Source: Oscillospiraceae bacterium (GTDB taxonomy: Bacteria; Bacillota; Clostridia; Oscillospirales; Oscillospiraceae). From it: a stretch of DNA of 64,000 bases. Below, piece after piece: positions 9,583 through 18,426 of this stretch; the first letter of the stretch is position 1, and each line of letters starts with the position of its first letter. Both the position numbers and the translations under genes were made by a program. Location: contig WRDH01000007.1 in assembly GCA_009783555.1 (NCBI GenBank), positions 1-64,000 on the forward strand, in the 5' to 3' direction. The notes beneath the pieces are model-generated. The model was not told the DNA's origin, ran no database searches, and saw only the letters and a program-made list of their open reading frames with translations.

Positions 9583-9665
9583 GTTATACTTTGGAATCAG
9601 CAAGAATTTGCAACGATACTTTGTATTAGAAAGCATTGGTTGTGTGTAATCAGTTGTGTGGCACT

Positions 9666-9771
9666 TATAATATGCTGTGTATGTAAAGCGAATTGCAATT
9701 CGCTCCGGTACACGGCATTTTTCGTTTCCATCGGCTAAATCTGCCGGAGTAGCTATACATAACTCCGGCAG
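9666..9771 (+). promoter_or_regulatory. Leader with two hairpins before the coiled-coil lipoprotein gene
   Basis: A TATAAT hexamer at 9666-9671 has no good -35. It is followed by a long hairpin: TGCTGTGTA (9673-9681) pairs with TACACGGCA (9709-9717), enclosing the palindrome GCGAATTGCAATTCGC, and then TTTTT. A second perfect 10-bp stem CTGCCGGAGT/ACTCCGGCAG lies at 9741-9771. The first hairpin looks like an intrinsic terminator placed inside the leader, so attenuation is possible. No known riboswitch is recognised. Confidence 0.5.
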
Positions 9772-9812
9772 TGATACAAAAGTAATCTATATAATAAAGG
9801 AGATATGCAAAG

Positions 9813-10523
9813 ATGAAAACACTTACGATGGTTCTAATGGTGATTATTGTACTCATAGGGTTACTTGGGTGCACCAAAAGTCCAGAAGAAAACGATAATG
9901 CGTATGATAATTTACTTGAGCAGTATAACCAAATAATCAGTGAGAATAACCTAGTGGGTAATGAGGTGGATTCATTAAGAGGCGAAGTTGAATCACTGGC
10001 AGCAAAAAATGCTGAAATGCAACAAGAGATTGAAGGTCTTTCTAATGATGTCACATTACTATCCTCTCAGCTAAATGAAAAAACCATAATTGTAAATGAG
10101 CAGAATGAGCAATTGAATGAACAAAATGAGCGATTAATCGAACTGCAACCGTATCTCGAGCTAAGCCGGGAAGAAGTGGAATTGCGTCGTGAATCCCTCA
10201 ATAGGCAACAGGTACTGGATGATTTAGATGCCGAAATTGAAGCAAAGCAAGACGAACTTGATAGATTGGTAACAAGAATCAAAGAAACCGGAGAAGCACC
10301 AATAACACTTGGAGCAGGGGAATATAGAAGTCCTGATGATATCCCACCGGGCAGATATACTGTAACTGGACGTTCTAACTTCGTCGTCTATAATTCGCGG
10401 GATAGATTGCAGGTTAATACAATACTCGGTGGTAGACATGGTGAAGATAGCTACACATTTTTTCTTGATTCAGGTAGTAGAATTGAAGCACGCGGAAGGT
10501 TTACACTGACTCCGGTAGAATAG
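9813..10523 (+). CDS. Coiled-coil lipoprotein of unknown function
   Basis: A 236-residue protein with lipoprotein signal (lipobox LLGC). Residues about 30-155 form a heptad-rich coiled coil with short repeats such as NEQNEQLNEQNERL. A small C-terminal beta-rich domain (about 160-236) includes GAGEYRSPDDIPPGRYTVTG, a segment seen in proteins with a proposed cell-surface or calcium-free beta fold. The start follows AAAGGAG with a rather long 10-nt spacing. It is anchored outside the membrane and may span the wall. The next gene, a two-helix membrane protein, is 90 bp downstream and may be co-transcribed. I recognise no specific function. Confidence 0.75.
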   Translation: MKTLTMVLMVIIVLIGLLGCTKSPEENDNAYDNLLEQYNQIISENNLVGNEVDSLRGEVESLAAKNAEMQQEIEGLSNDVTLLSSQLNEKTIIVNEQNEQLNEQNERLIELQPYLELSREEVELRRESLNRQQVLDDLDAEIEAKQDELDRLVTRIKETGEAPITLGAGEYRSPDDIPPGRYTVTGRSNFVVYNSRDRLQVNTILGGRHGEDSYTFFLDSGSRIEARGRFTLTPVE

Positions 10524-10613
10524 TATGTCCTTAACTCGCAGTTTGAGGATATAAGAGAATAGTAATTTAGATAGAGTGTAAACCAAAAAATAAAATTAAT
10601 AAGGAGCATTTAC

Positions 10614-11174
10614 ATGGAAAATCAAACTACATTCAACCAAGGAGTAAATCCACTGCAGGACACGCACTATACAATGCAATATAAACCTCCGGCAACTCGC
10701 AAGGCTCCTATAGTATCAATCATTATTTGTTGCATAGGTATACTCGTGGGAGTTGTAATCGCTTTACATGGAATAATAATCTCAGTGGATTTTGCTGAAA
10801 ATAAGACATCGAATGTTTCCGGGAACTTTACTTCTAGGCTTAACGATGAATATGAAACAGTAAGGCGAGTAGCATTTGGTGCAGATTTCTATACGGAGAT
10901 TCATGCAGCTACAGCAGCAGCAGCAAACAACATATACTATCTTGGTAACGATTTAGCTGTTGTTTCAAATAATATTAGTAGAATTGGTAATGACTTAAGT
11001 GTCGTAGCCAACAATACAAATAGCATAGGCAATAATCTTACTAACGTTGGCGAAGCTATATTAGCATTAAGAGTTGTTCCGATTGCAATAGGGCTTTTTA
11101 TTTCTCTTTTCTTCGCACTAAAAATGTGTGTACTAATAGAGAATCGAAGTGCTAATATTGTCACACAAGGTTAG
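10614..11174 (+). CDS. Small membrane protein with two helices and N-x-N repeats
   Basis: A 186-residue protein starting after AAGGAG. Hydrophobic helices lie at about residues 33-55 and 150-172. Between them residues about 105-145 carry three degenerate repeats of the form IGNDLSVVANN, with regular hydrophobic spacing that suggests a helical or coiled-coil rod outside the membrane. The short N-terminal part is proline-rich. The family is unknown to me. Its position 90 bp after the coiled-coil lipoprotein suggests a joint surface function. Confidence 0.65.
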   Translation: MENQTTFNQGVNPLQDTHYTMQYKPPATRKAPIVSIIICCIGILVGVVIALHGIIISVDFAENKTSNVSGNFTSRLNDEYETVRRVAFGADFYTEIHAATAAAANNIYYLGNDLAVVSNNISRIGNDLSVVANNTNSIGNNLTNVGEAILALRVVPIAIGLFISLFFALKMCVLIENRSANIVTQG

Positions 11175-11241
11175 AACGGCATTGAGGTCCTTTCTGTGGT
11201 TCTTCAGCCGTTACACGTTAAAATCTGAAAGTGTTGCAAAC

Positions 11242-11269
11242 AGGACAGATGAACCGTCCCCCTGTCTTA
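11242..11269. repeat. GGGGACGG palindromic repeat, intergenic
   Basis: Reverse-orientation copy (GACAGATGAACCGTCCCCCTG core) between the convergent genes ending at 11174 and 11296. Its self-complementary ends could serve as a bidirectional hairpin. Confidence 0.85.
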
Positions 11270-11295
11270 AGACTAATCTTCACATTTTCTACATT

Positions 11296-13371
11296 CTACA
11301 TCACCGGAAATGTGAGCATAACAGATGTTCCTTTGCCAAGCTCACTTTCGATACTAACACTTCCGCTGCAGCCTTCCATTATGCTTTTGACTATATATAG
11401 TCCCAGTCCGCTTTCGCCTTCGTTTGCGCTGCGTTCCTGAGAGCCTTTGTAGAAGCGTTCGAAGATGCGGGGCAGATGCTTCGGGTCGATGCCGCAACCG
11501 GTGTCGGCGACAGTGATTGTTGCGGATGATTCTGTGTATTGAGCGGTTATTGTGATACTGCCGCCGCTTTCGGTATGATGCACGGCGTTGAAAATGATGT
11601 TGTCGAATACGCTCCATATTTTTTGGGAATCCACAGAAACTACATATTTGCTTTCCGTTGGAAGCGCAAATATGCTTTCTGAGGAAACGGCAAGTGAAGC
11701 AGACTCCCCGTCCGTCGCACGGACTTCGCACGGATTGGAACCGTCCACTTGCTTCACATCAATTTCAAAGTTTATGCCATGATCTTCAATATAAGTATCG
11801 TATTTCTCTTTTACCTGTGCCAGTAGCTCTGACAGGGATACCCATTCGGGTGAGTAAATGTTCCTGTCGGTTTCAATTCGGCTGACTTCAAACAGGTTTC
11901 GTATCAGCCTTTGCAGGTCGAGGTTCTTTTGGTATGCAACACGGACATGGCGCTGATATGTGGCATCACTTTGTGTTGTGGTAAGCTCGGACAGTGTTTC
12001 GAGGTTGATGCTCATGACGTGGAGTGGTGTTTTCAGGTCGTGGGATATGTTAGTGACAAGTTCTTTCATGGCATTGTTTGTAATCAGCATGGCTTCGTTT
12101 GCGGCTTGCAGGCTTTTTGTACGTTCGTCCACAATCTGCTCAAGGTTAGTATTCGTTTCCTCGACAAAGCGAAATGCGTCGGTGTATCTTCGTGACAGCA
12201 CAAGGCTCTGCGACATAATCAGGAACATATTGCTTATAAGCCCGGTCATGAACAGAATATAATCGTAAAACAACTTTGATGTGCTTCCGACGACCAGAAA
12301 AACAATCAATGCCGCAAAATAAAGCCGCAATGCACCATTTTCTTTAAGCACACGGGAGCGTGCGGCAAGGATGATGGTAAACAATAATGTAGGTACTATG
12401 GCGGCAAACATTACAATTATATATACGCGTGTATTCGTTGGAAAAGCAATGCCTAAGACAAATAGAATACCAAAGCATATTCCGATGGCAAATTTATGTT
12501 TCCGCAAGAACTCACGATTAAAAATATACATAGAAAAGGCACATATAGCGATGCTGTGCGCAACGAATAGACTGAGGTAGAGTTTTACGCCGAACATATT
12601 CATGGGTATCCATTGAAAATACTGGTTGAGTCCATTGGTTTCCATAAGGAATCTGAACAAACAAAGAAAACACAGCAACGAAAAGAAAAGATATGCTCTT
12701 TCACGACGGCGGTAAATAAAGAGTGTAAGATGATAAAACGCTGCCATCAATATACAACCAAGCGCAATACTGTGGAACGTACGGGTTCGGAAAAACCATG
12801 ATTGTATGGCTTCGGTTTCTCCTATCAATATCGTATCATATAATCCCGCTTCATTAAAATGATAATTACTGATTTGTATAACAAGCTCGATAACACCGTT
12901 TTCGGCAGCCACGGAAACCATTGCGTTTTCTACAAGCATACGTCCCTCGGCGGGATTGCCGGACACCACCCCTGTTGTTCTTAGGATGTCTCCATTGACC
13001 CACAACTCGTATGCAGTAAAGATTTCAGGAAGGAAAAGCGTAAGCGGTGTTGTTTTGTCTGTGAGAATCGTCAGGCGATAGGTGGCAAAGCCGTTGAGAG
13101 GATATCCCTGATTTACCCACGACTCAGGCACTTCAATGAAACCCATCGGGCGATCCTTTAACTCATCCGGAGTCAATAGCTCACCATATATAAACTCCCA
13201 CTGTCCTCTGAGCGGAGCAATATGCTCCTCACCACGCAAATCCAACACTCCGTTTTGCGCTGTTGCAGAGCTCCGGTTTTGCGGCAGACACATAAAAACA
13301 AAGAGAACAGCAAGGATGATAAACATAAGAGCAGCAGGGATGAAGGAGATTAACTTTTTCATATACTTCAC
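11296..13371 (-). CDS. 7TMR-DISM sensor histidine kinase
   Basis: A 691-residue membrane kinase. Residues about 1-30 are a signal/anchor helix, 45-190 a 7TMR-DISM extracellular beta-sandwich, and 195-395 seven helices. A HisKA domain follows with NISHDLKTPLHVM (His444), then the ATPase boxes NIIFNAVHH, ADTGCGIDP, FERFYKG and GESGLGLYIVK. Residues about 542-556 lie in an unusually long linker and are encoded by a repeat element shared with the ABC-F gene at 43763. The GTG start at 13371 shares one base with the regulator's stop; ATG at 13362 is an alternative. Its partner is the OmpR-type regulator just upstream. The ligand may be a carbohydrate, as for the DISM class, but this is not shown. 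Confidence 0.9.
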   Translation of the reverse strand: MKYMKKLISFIPAALMFIILAVLFVFMCLPQNRSSATAQNGVLDLRGEEHIAPLRGQWEFIYGELLTPDELKDRPMGFIEVPESWVNQGYPLNGFATYRLTILTDKTTPLTLFLPEIFTAYELWVNGDILRTTGVVSGNPAEGRMLVENAMVSVAAENGVIELVIQISNYHFNEAGLYDTILIGETEAIQSWFFRTRTFHSIALGCILMAAFYHLTLFIYRRRERAYLFFSLLCFLCLFRFLMETNGLNQYFQWIPMNMFGVKLYLSLFVAHSIAICAFSMYIFNREFLRKHKFAIGICFGILFVLGIAFPTNTRVYIIVMFAAIVPTLLFTIILAARSRVLKENGALRLYFAALIVFLVVGSTSKLFYDYILFMTGLISNMFLIMSQSLVLSRRYTDAFRFVEETNTNLEQIVDERTKSLQAANEAMLITNNAMKELVTNISHDLKTPLHVMSINLETLSELTTTQSDATYQRHVRVAYQKNLDLQRLIRNLFEVSRIETDRNIYSPEWVSLSELLAQVKEKYDTYIEDHGINFEIDVKQVDGSNPCEVRATDGESASLAVSSESIFALPTESKYVVSVDSQKIWSVFDNIIFNAVHHTESGGSITITAQYTESSATITVADTGCGIDPKHLPRIFERFYKGSQERSANEGESGLGLYIVKSIMEGCSGSVSIESELGKGTSVMLTFPVM
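11702..11746. repeat. Repeat element inserted in-frame within the histidine kinase gene
   Basis: On the minus strand it reads GGACGGTTCCAATCC-GTGCGA, then a short variable part, then CCGTGCGACGGACGGGGAGT. The ABC-F gene at 45401-45466 carries the same pattern read in another frame. It is a member of the GGGGACGG repeat group that is tolerated in a linker. Confidence 0.75.
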
Positions 13372-14078
13372 TACTTTCTTCTGTAATCACCCGGCGTTTC
13401 ACGCCACCCTCTTCGTGAAGAGGGTATCATTAAATAATACCCTTTGCCATATTCGCTTACTATTTTCCCTATAACATCCCCTGCAAAGTCTATCTTGCGG
13501 CGTAACCTTAAAATCAAAGACGTTACGACGCTCATTTCGGCGTTGCCGTGCCAGACCTTTTCGAAGAGTTCTTCTTTGGAGAAGGACTTTCCCCGGTTCT
13601 CATAAAGCAGTATAAACAAATCAAACTCCCGCTCCGAAAGGAGTACGCTTTTTCCTAATGCATTGATGATTTTTGTATCGCGGTCTATCGAAACGCCGGC
13701 ACGTTTATTTTCCTTAGTGCTGTTTCTGCGGAGCAGTGCGTTGATACGCGCCGTTAGTTCCTTCAAGCTGCAGGGCTTTGTCATGTAGTCGTCACCGCCT
13801 GCCATTAGCCCTTTGACTTTATCATCGGCTTCCTCCAAACAGGACAGAAACAAAATCGGCGTATCTGTGATGGTACGCACTGCTTTGCATATAGTAAAAC
13901 CATCCAAGTCCGGCAGAAGTATATCCAGCACGATACAATCGTATTGGTTGTCCTTCAATAGCGCAATTGCCTTGATACCGGTGTCGGCACAGGTCACGCT
14001 AAAGCCTTGTCGTGTCAAATGGCTTTTATTAACCGATAGGATTTCATCATTATCGTCTATTAGTAATATTTTTTGCAT
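13371..14078 (-). CDS. OmpR/PhoB-family response regulator
   Basis: A 235-residue two-component regulator. The receiver domain has acidic residues D8/D9, phospho-acceptor D52 in VLDILLPD, S79 and K101. The C-terminal winged helix begins near residue 130 and contains SEREFDLFILLYENRG and the recognition region VVTSLILRLRRKI. The last 17 residues (219-235, PSSRRGWRETPGDYRRK) extend beyond the usual end of the family and are encoded by a two-hairpin repeat. The ribosome site GGGGTGAT in front of the start is also supplied by a repeat copy. The gene is coupled to the kinase by a one-base overlap. Likely targets are unknown; the MFS gene is adjacent upstream. Confidence 0.92.
   Translation of the reverse strand: MQKILLIDDNDEILSVNKSHLTRQGFSVTCADTGIKAIALLKDNQYDCIVLDILLPDLDGFTICKAVRTITDTPILFLSCLEEADDKVKGLMAGGDDYMTKPCSLKELTARINALLRRNSTKENKRAGVSIDRDTKIINALGKSVLLSEREFDLFILLYENRGKSFSKEELFEKVWHGNAEMSVVTSLILRLRRKIDFAGDVIGKIVSEYGKGYYLMIPSSRRGWRETPGDYRRK
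13388..13424. repeat. Two-hairpin repeat at the 3' end of the regulator gene
   Basis: CACCCGGCGTTTCACGCC followed by ACCCTCTTCGTGAAGAGGG: two adjacent short hairpins, the layout of the copies at 31874 and 39621. It lies wholly inside the coding frame and encodes the regulator's C-terminal tail. Confidence 0.7.
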
Positions 14079-14084
14079 AAAATC

Positions 14085-14125
14085 ACCCCGGCTCCGCAGA
14101 GCCGTACCTTCATTCTCAAAGAGGG
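14085..14125. repeat. Two-hairpin repeat between MFS and regulator genes
   Basis: CCCCGGCTCCGCAGAGCCG followed by a degenerate second hairpin ending in AGAGGG. It abuts the MFS stop codon at 14126 and supplies the GGGGTGAT ribosome site of the regulator on the minus strand. Confidence 0.6.
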
Positions 14126-15400
14126 CTAACCCGCAATATTTTTTTTCATAGCATCCAGACCCTTCTTATTAATAGCAATAATAGCAAACATCAATACAAG
14201 AAAGGCTCCAATCAGCACGAACGGATAACGGCGATCCATTTCTGACAGCCACCCTGCAATATAGCCAAACGGTATGCTCAAGCCGAGCACTATAACCATC
14301 ATAAGCCCGTTGATTCGTGCCCGCTCTGATGGTTCGATGAGCAGTTGAGTAAGCGAATCACTGCGCGGCACAACAAAACTGTATGCGACTGCATCAATTA
14401 CTATAACGGCAAAGAGGATTGGCAATGAACCTGCGGGAGTCATTATCAGCAGAACAATGCTCGCTATAAAAATGATAAGACCTATCAGCATAGGTGAACG
14501 AAATCCGAATTTATCAAGCTTTGGTTGAAGCAGGTAAATGAAAAGGACAATGACAACCGAACGTACAATCGGGAAATACGCAAGAAAATGTTCGGGAATG
14601 AGCAGTGTACCCGTAACATAAAGACCAAAGAAGCTTCCCGAAACCATCCAGGTAATATTAAAGATGGTCATCAAAAGAAGTGAAAGTATCATTTTTGGGG
14701 AGGCAAAGATACGCTTATATATTGACCCGTAACCGCTCATTATTTGCCAAATCGACATGTTTTTGGTTTCTTCCATCCGTGTTCTTCCGACCCTTGTTTC
14801 GTCACCATATTTATAGAGGATAATAAATTTTGTTGTCATCGACAAAAATGAGAAAAAGTAAAGAATCCGCAGAGCCGGCACTACAGTAAGCCCGTTAACC
14901 ATGATCGCCGCAAGCGGAGCGAAAATTACCGCCGATTGTCCGATTACATGCAGCAATGAAAAAATCTTCACGAGTGCTTTTTCTTCGGCGTCTTCAACTA
15001 ACAAACACATCCATGATGTATGCGGAATTTGCATTAACCCGTTAAATGCCGCTCCAACCACAAACCACCAGAAATTTTGTGAAAAAGCCCAAAGCAAGCA
15101 TGGTATGGACCAGGATGCGGTATCGAAAATAAACGTTGTTAGCTTACGCCCGAATTTGTCTGTAACAGCTCCGCTGAAAACTGCTGTTATAGTTCTTACT
15201 AACATAAAAATCGATGCAATCAAGCCTATTTGACTGTCTGAAAGCAGCAATGCCGCCATGTACACGGAAACAAAGGGCGAAAAAAGGTTAAACGGAATAA
15301 TCCACAACGGCTCTGTGTAAAGAGCAATTCTCGGATTTCCCCTGACTGTTACCAGTGTTTTAAACAACGGGTGATTGATGCTTTTGATCCATCGAATCAT
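14126..15400 (-). CDS. Major facilitator superfamily transporter
   Basis: A 424-residue carrier with about twelve hydrophobic helices. The loop between helices 2 and 3 has the MFS motif GAVTDKFGRKLTT. The start at 15400 follows GGAG 8 bp upstream; a longer frame from 15436 lacks a ribosome site. It precedes the two-component genes on the same strand, with only a repeat between, so they may form one transcript and the carrier may be the system's target or a co-regulated exporter. The substrate cannot be told from sequence; the family includes drug and sugar carriers. Confidence 0.85.
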   Translation of the reverse strand: MIRWIKSINHPLFKTLVTVRGNPRIALYTEPLWIIPFNLFSPFVSVYMAALLLSDSQIGLIASIFMLVRTITAVFSGAVTDKFGRKLTTFIFDTASWSIPCLLWAFSQNFWWFVVGAAFNGLMQIPHTSWMCLLVEDAEEKALVKIFSLLHVIGQSAVIFAPLAAIMVNGLTVVPALRILYFFSFLSMTTKFIILYKYGDETRVGRTRMEETKNMSIWQIMSGYGSIYKRIFASPKMILSLLLMTIFNITWMVSGSFFGLYVTGTLLIPEHFLAYFPIVRSVVIVLFIYLLQPKLDKFGFRSPMLIGLIIFIASIVLLIMTPAGSLPILFAVIVIDAVAYSFVVPRSDSLTQLLIEPSERARINGLMMVIVLGLSIPFGYIAGWLSEMDRRYPFVLIGAFLVLMFAIIAINKKGLDAMKKNIAG

Positions 15401-15503
15401 TGCGAAAACTCCATGTAAAATAATAGCGTGACGCAAGGCGAAATAATATCATATAAGAGGGGCTTTGTCAAAGCTTGTGTGCTGTGGTATTATGGGTGCA
15501 TAC

Positions 15504-15606
15504 GTCATTCTGCGCGCAGTCGCAGAATCCACGTCGCAATTATACTATATGTCCAAGAGAATACCTATTCACAACAATAGATTCTGCGACTAACGCGCAG
15601 AATGAC
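15504..15606. repeat. 103-bp inverted-repeat element, copy 1
   Basis: Ends GTCATTCTGCGCGCAGTCGC and GATTCTGCGACTAACGCGCA are near-complementary over about 26 bp and flank an AT-rich 50-bp centre. Copies of exactly the same length lie at 34292 and 60782 in the same orientation. No coding capacity, so it resembles a REP-pair or MITE-like element. Confidence 0.85.
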
Positions 15607-15662
15607 GAAGCCGGAAAACCCACTATATAATAACAAATATCAAATAGAGAGCAGGTATAGAA

Positions 15663-18098
15663 ATGTCGAGAGGGTTTGTATTAAACAAGGAAAACGGTTA
15701 CTTTCAGAACAAGGGCGTGGATGTGATGGCATTTGATGATTTTTACCGTATCAGCCATCAATCCGGAGTGAGTATTATTATGCATGGAAACCGCGTTGCA
15801 TCTTGCGGTGATTTGCGATTTATGCCTAACACCTCGCTCGCGAGGCATTGGGATTGGGATCCTGAACCAACGCAAAGCGAACGTGTGTTTGACGAAACGG
15901 AGAATAGCATCACAACAGAGCTTGGGTTTCCCAAGTTCGAGGAACATATAGACGGGAATAAGTTTGATTTTGAGCTTAAATACAAAATTAAGGTGAAGAG
16001 CGTCGGTGATTCTGTCGTTGTTTCCGTGGATTTGGGAACACCGTTACCTGAAGGATTCCCCGGGAGGCTATGCTTTTATCTTGAACTGTACCCGACCGTT
16101 TTGTTTGGGAAGCCGTGGATTATGGATAATAAACAAGGGATTTTCCCGCCGCAAGCCAATGGACCAACCTATGCAAAACCGGATAAAAATCAAATCGGAA
16201 GCATCTATAATGAACCTTATGCTGTCGGCAAACGTTTGACTATTCGACCTGACGACCCGTATAATTTGCTTACAATCGTATCAAAAGGTGCGGAGTTGAA
16301 TCTGATCGATGGACGCATGAGTGAAGGTAATGGCTGGTACATCGTTTGCAGTGAAGTGACACCCGGAGCTACAGAAAATGCTGTTGAATGGATAATCACA
16401 CCAAATGCAGTTGAGGAATGGATGTACACACCTGTAATTCAAACTTCTCAGGTTGGTTATCACCCAAATCAACCTAAGGTTGCTGTCATTGAGTTGGATA
16501 AAAGGGAAACAACCCGACAAGTACCGGTTTTATATAGAATTACGGAAACGGGGATAACCGAGGTTTTATCAGCAAATGTGCAGGAATGGGGACAGTTTCT
16601 ACGTTATAGTTACGTGAAATTCGATTTTACAGATGTGCAAGAGGAAGGATTATACAAAATCAAGTATGGCTGTGCGGAAACCACCATTTTCAGAATTGCC
16701 GCCGATATTTATGACCGGGGGGTGTGGCAGCCTGTTTTAGAGTATTTCCTGCCAATTCAAATGTGTCATATGAGAATCAATGAAAATGCGCGTGTATGGC
16801 ACGACTTTTGTCATGATGACGATGCGCAAATGGCTCCCGTCAACCATGTCCATTTTGATATGTATGAGCAAGGACCTTCAACTCTGACAAAGTATAAACC
16901 GGGTGATGTTGTCCCGGGGCTAAACATCGGTGGCTGGCATGATGCCGGGGATGACGACCTTCGTATCGAGTCGCAAGCTACGGAGTGTTATATCCTTGCT
17001 ATGATGTACGAAATGTTTGGCTTGAATCATGATGTAACCACCGTTGATCAGGATAAAAAGATAACAGAAATACATAAACCTGACGGCAAAAATGACGTTC
17101 TTCAGCAGATAGAACACGGTGCACTTTCGATTATTGGTGCATACCGTGCATTGGGGCGGCTGTACAGAGGTATAATAACCAATGACCCGTTTCAATACGC
17201 AATGCTTGGCGACCCCGCCGCTCAAACGGATGGCATCACCGGAAACACAGACGACCGATGGGTGTTTACCGAGGATAACCCACCGAGAGAGCTGACTACA
17301 GCAGCTCAGCTGGCAGCAATTTCCCGTGTGCTCAAAGGCTTTAACGACGAGTTGAGCAGTCATGCATTAGAAGCAGCAACAGAGCTTTACTATGTAACAG
17401 ACATTATAAAGGAATATAAGAAGTCGCCGTGGCTTAAGAAATACAATCTTGATTTTTCAAGGTTGGCAAAAGTATATGCCGCAGTCGAACTGTATATAAC
17501 TACCGGGGAGGGTGAGTACAAAAATTACCTCTTGTCGGAGACAGAGTTTATAGTGAGCAATATTATTCATGTGGGCTGGTTCTTAGGACGTGCGGAAAAA
17601 CTCATAAACGATGCGGATTTCACAAAAGCAGTACGCGAATCCTTGCCGACTCTGAAAGCTCATTTGGAGGAACGAAATGCGGAAACCCCGTACGGTATCC
17701 CATATCGCCCGCATATTTGGGGAGCGGGCTGGGAAATACAGCGTGAGGGGTATGAATACTACTTCTTGCACAATGCATACCCGGATATATTTGGACCGGA
17801 TATGGTCTTTGATGCGCTCAATTTCATTTTAGGCTGCCATCCGGGGTCAAACAACATGTCATTTGCATCGGGAATAGGCGCGAAATCAGCATTGATAGCA
17901 TACGGGTGGAACCGTGCCGACTGGTCATACGCTCCGGGAGGAGTGATATCCGGCACGGCTTTGATACGCCCGGACTTCCCGGAACTGCTTGAATACCCCT
18001 TCCTCTGGCAACAGACAGAATACGTAATGGGCGGCGGCTCGACACACTATATGTTCCTGGTACTGGCGGCGATAAAGATATTGAATGGTGGGTTATAG
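15663..18098 (+). CDS. Glycoside hydrolase family 9 enzyme, no signal peptide
   Basis: An 811-residue enzyme. Residues about 1-250 are an N-terminal beta domain without a clear match, about 256-345 a cellulase-type Ig-like domain beginning SQVGYHPNQPKVAVI, and the remainder an (alpha/alpha)6 GH9 domain. Catalytic features are GGWHDAGDDD (Asp pair near residue 425), ILGCHPGSNNMSFASG and the C-terminal glutamate in WQQTEYVMGG (near 782). There is no secretion signal, so it should act on imported oligosaccharides, unlike secreted GH9 cellulases; intracellular GH9 members include exo-acting glucosaminidases and glucosidases. The gene stands alone. The start has only a weak GAGAGCAGG ribosome site. 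Substrate unproven. Confidence 0.85.
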   Translation: MSRGFVLNKENGYFQNKGVDVMAFDDFYRISHQSGVSIIMHGNRVASCGDLRFMPNTSLARHWDWDPEPTQSERVFDETENSITTELGFPKFEEHIDGNKFDFELKYKIKVKSVGDSVVVSVDLGTPLPEGFPGRLCFYLELYPTVLFGKPWIMDNKQGIFPPQANGPTYAKPDKNQIGSIYNEPYAVGKRLTIRPDDPYNLLTIVSKGAELNLIDGRMSEGNGWYIVCSEVTPGATENAVEWIITPNAVEEWMYTPVIQTSQVGYHPNQPKVAVIELDKRETTRQVPVLYRITETGITEVLSANVQEWGQFLRYSYVKFDFTDVQEEGLYKIKYGCAETTIFRIAADIYDRGVWQPVLEYFLPIQMCHMRINENARVWHDFCHDDDAQMAPVNHVHFDMYEQGPSTLTKYKPGDVVPGLNIGGWHDAGDDDLRIESQATECYILAMMYEMFGLNHDVTTVDQDKKITEIHKPDGKNDVLQQIEHGALSIIGAYRALGRLYRGIITNDPFQYAMLGDPAAQTDGITGNTDDRWVFTEDNPPRELTTAAQLAAISRVLKGFNDELSSHALEAATELYYVTDIIKEYKKSPWLKKYNLDFSRLAKVYAAVELYITTGEGEYKNYLLSETEFIVSNIIHVGWFLGRAEKLINDADFTKAVRESLPTLKAHLEERNAETPYGIPYRPHIWGAGWEIQREGYEYYFLHNAYPDIFGPDMVFDALNFILGCHPGSNNMSFASGIGAKSALIAYGWNRADWSYAPGGVISGTALIRPDFPELLEYPFLWQQTEYVMGGGSTHYMFLVLAAIKILNGGL

Positions 18099-18113
18099 GC
18101 AAGACAGGGTAAC

Positions 18114-18178
18114 AAGACAGGGGGACGGTTCATCTGTCTTTTATATCCGCAGGAGATAAAAGAAGATGGCCCGTCCCC
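18114..18178. repeat. GGGGACGG repeat with degenerate inverted partner
   Basis: A full copy (18114-18140) is followed by TTATATCCGC-AGGAGATAAAA and a partial reverse half ending CCGTCCCC (18171-18178). Together they form a long imperfect hairpin very like the one at 60175-60218. It lies right after the GH9 stop and may act as terminator. Confidence 0.75.
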
Positions 18179-18350
18179 TTGGACAGACACGTCCTTTTTT
18201 TAAGATATACGCAAATGATTTTTCTTTTGAATTAGCGTAACTCATTACTATCTGCTCAACAAAAAAAAATAAATTTCTTAATTGTTGAAATATATGATGA
18301 AAAAGAGAAATAATTGTAGATTAATCACATATTCGAACATGGTGAACATG
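18179..18350. other. AT-rich spacer before the BRO-N gene
   Basis: No gene seen. Strongly AT-rich, ending in an inverted repeat AACATG-N5-CATGTT (18336-18352) that touches the -35 box of the next promoter and may be an operator. It does not fit the Firmicutes LexA box spacing. Confidence 0.4.
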
Positions 18351-18379
18351 TTGCAATATAAGGATAATTGCGGTATACT
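18351..18379 (+). promoter_or_regulatory. SigA-type promoter of the BRO-N/DinD-like gene
   Basis: TTGCAA (18351-18356), 17-bp spacer, TATACT (18374-18379). An inverted repeat overlaps the first bases of the -35 box. The start codon is about 50 bp downstream with CGGAGG in between. Confidence 0.65.
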
Positions 18380-18426
18380 TTGTATGGTAGTTGCAAATAA
18401 TATCAGGGTGATACCGGAGGTACATA

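Noticed and set aside
9304..9636. Minus-strand reading frame of 110 codons upstream of the Abi gene
   Set aside because: It runs through the hairpin-rich RNA segment and promoter, has no ribosome site and looks random; the RNA interpretation explains the region better.
18336..18352. LexA box at the DinD-like promoter
   Set aside because: The AACATG-N5-CATGTT repeat lacks the GAAC-N4-GTTC spacing of Firmicutes LexA sites.
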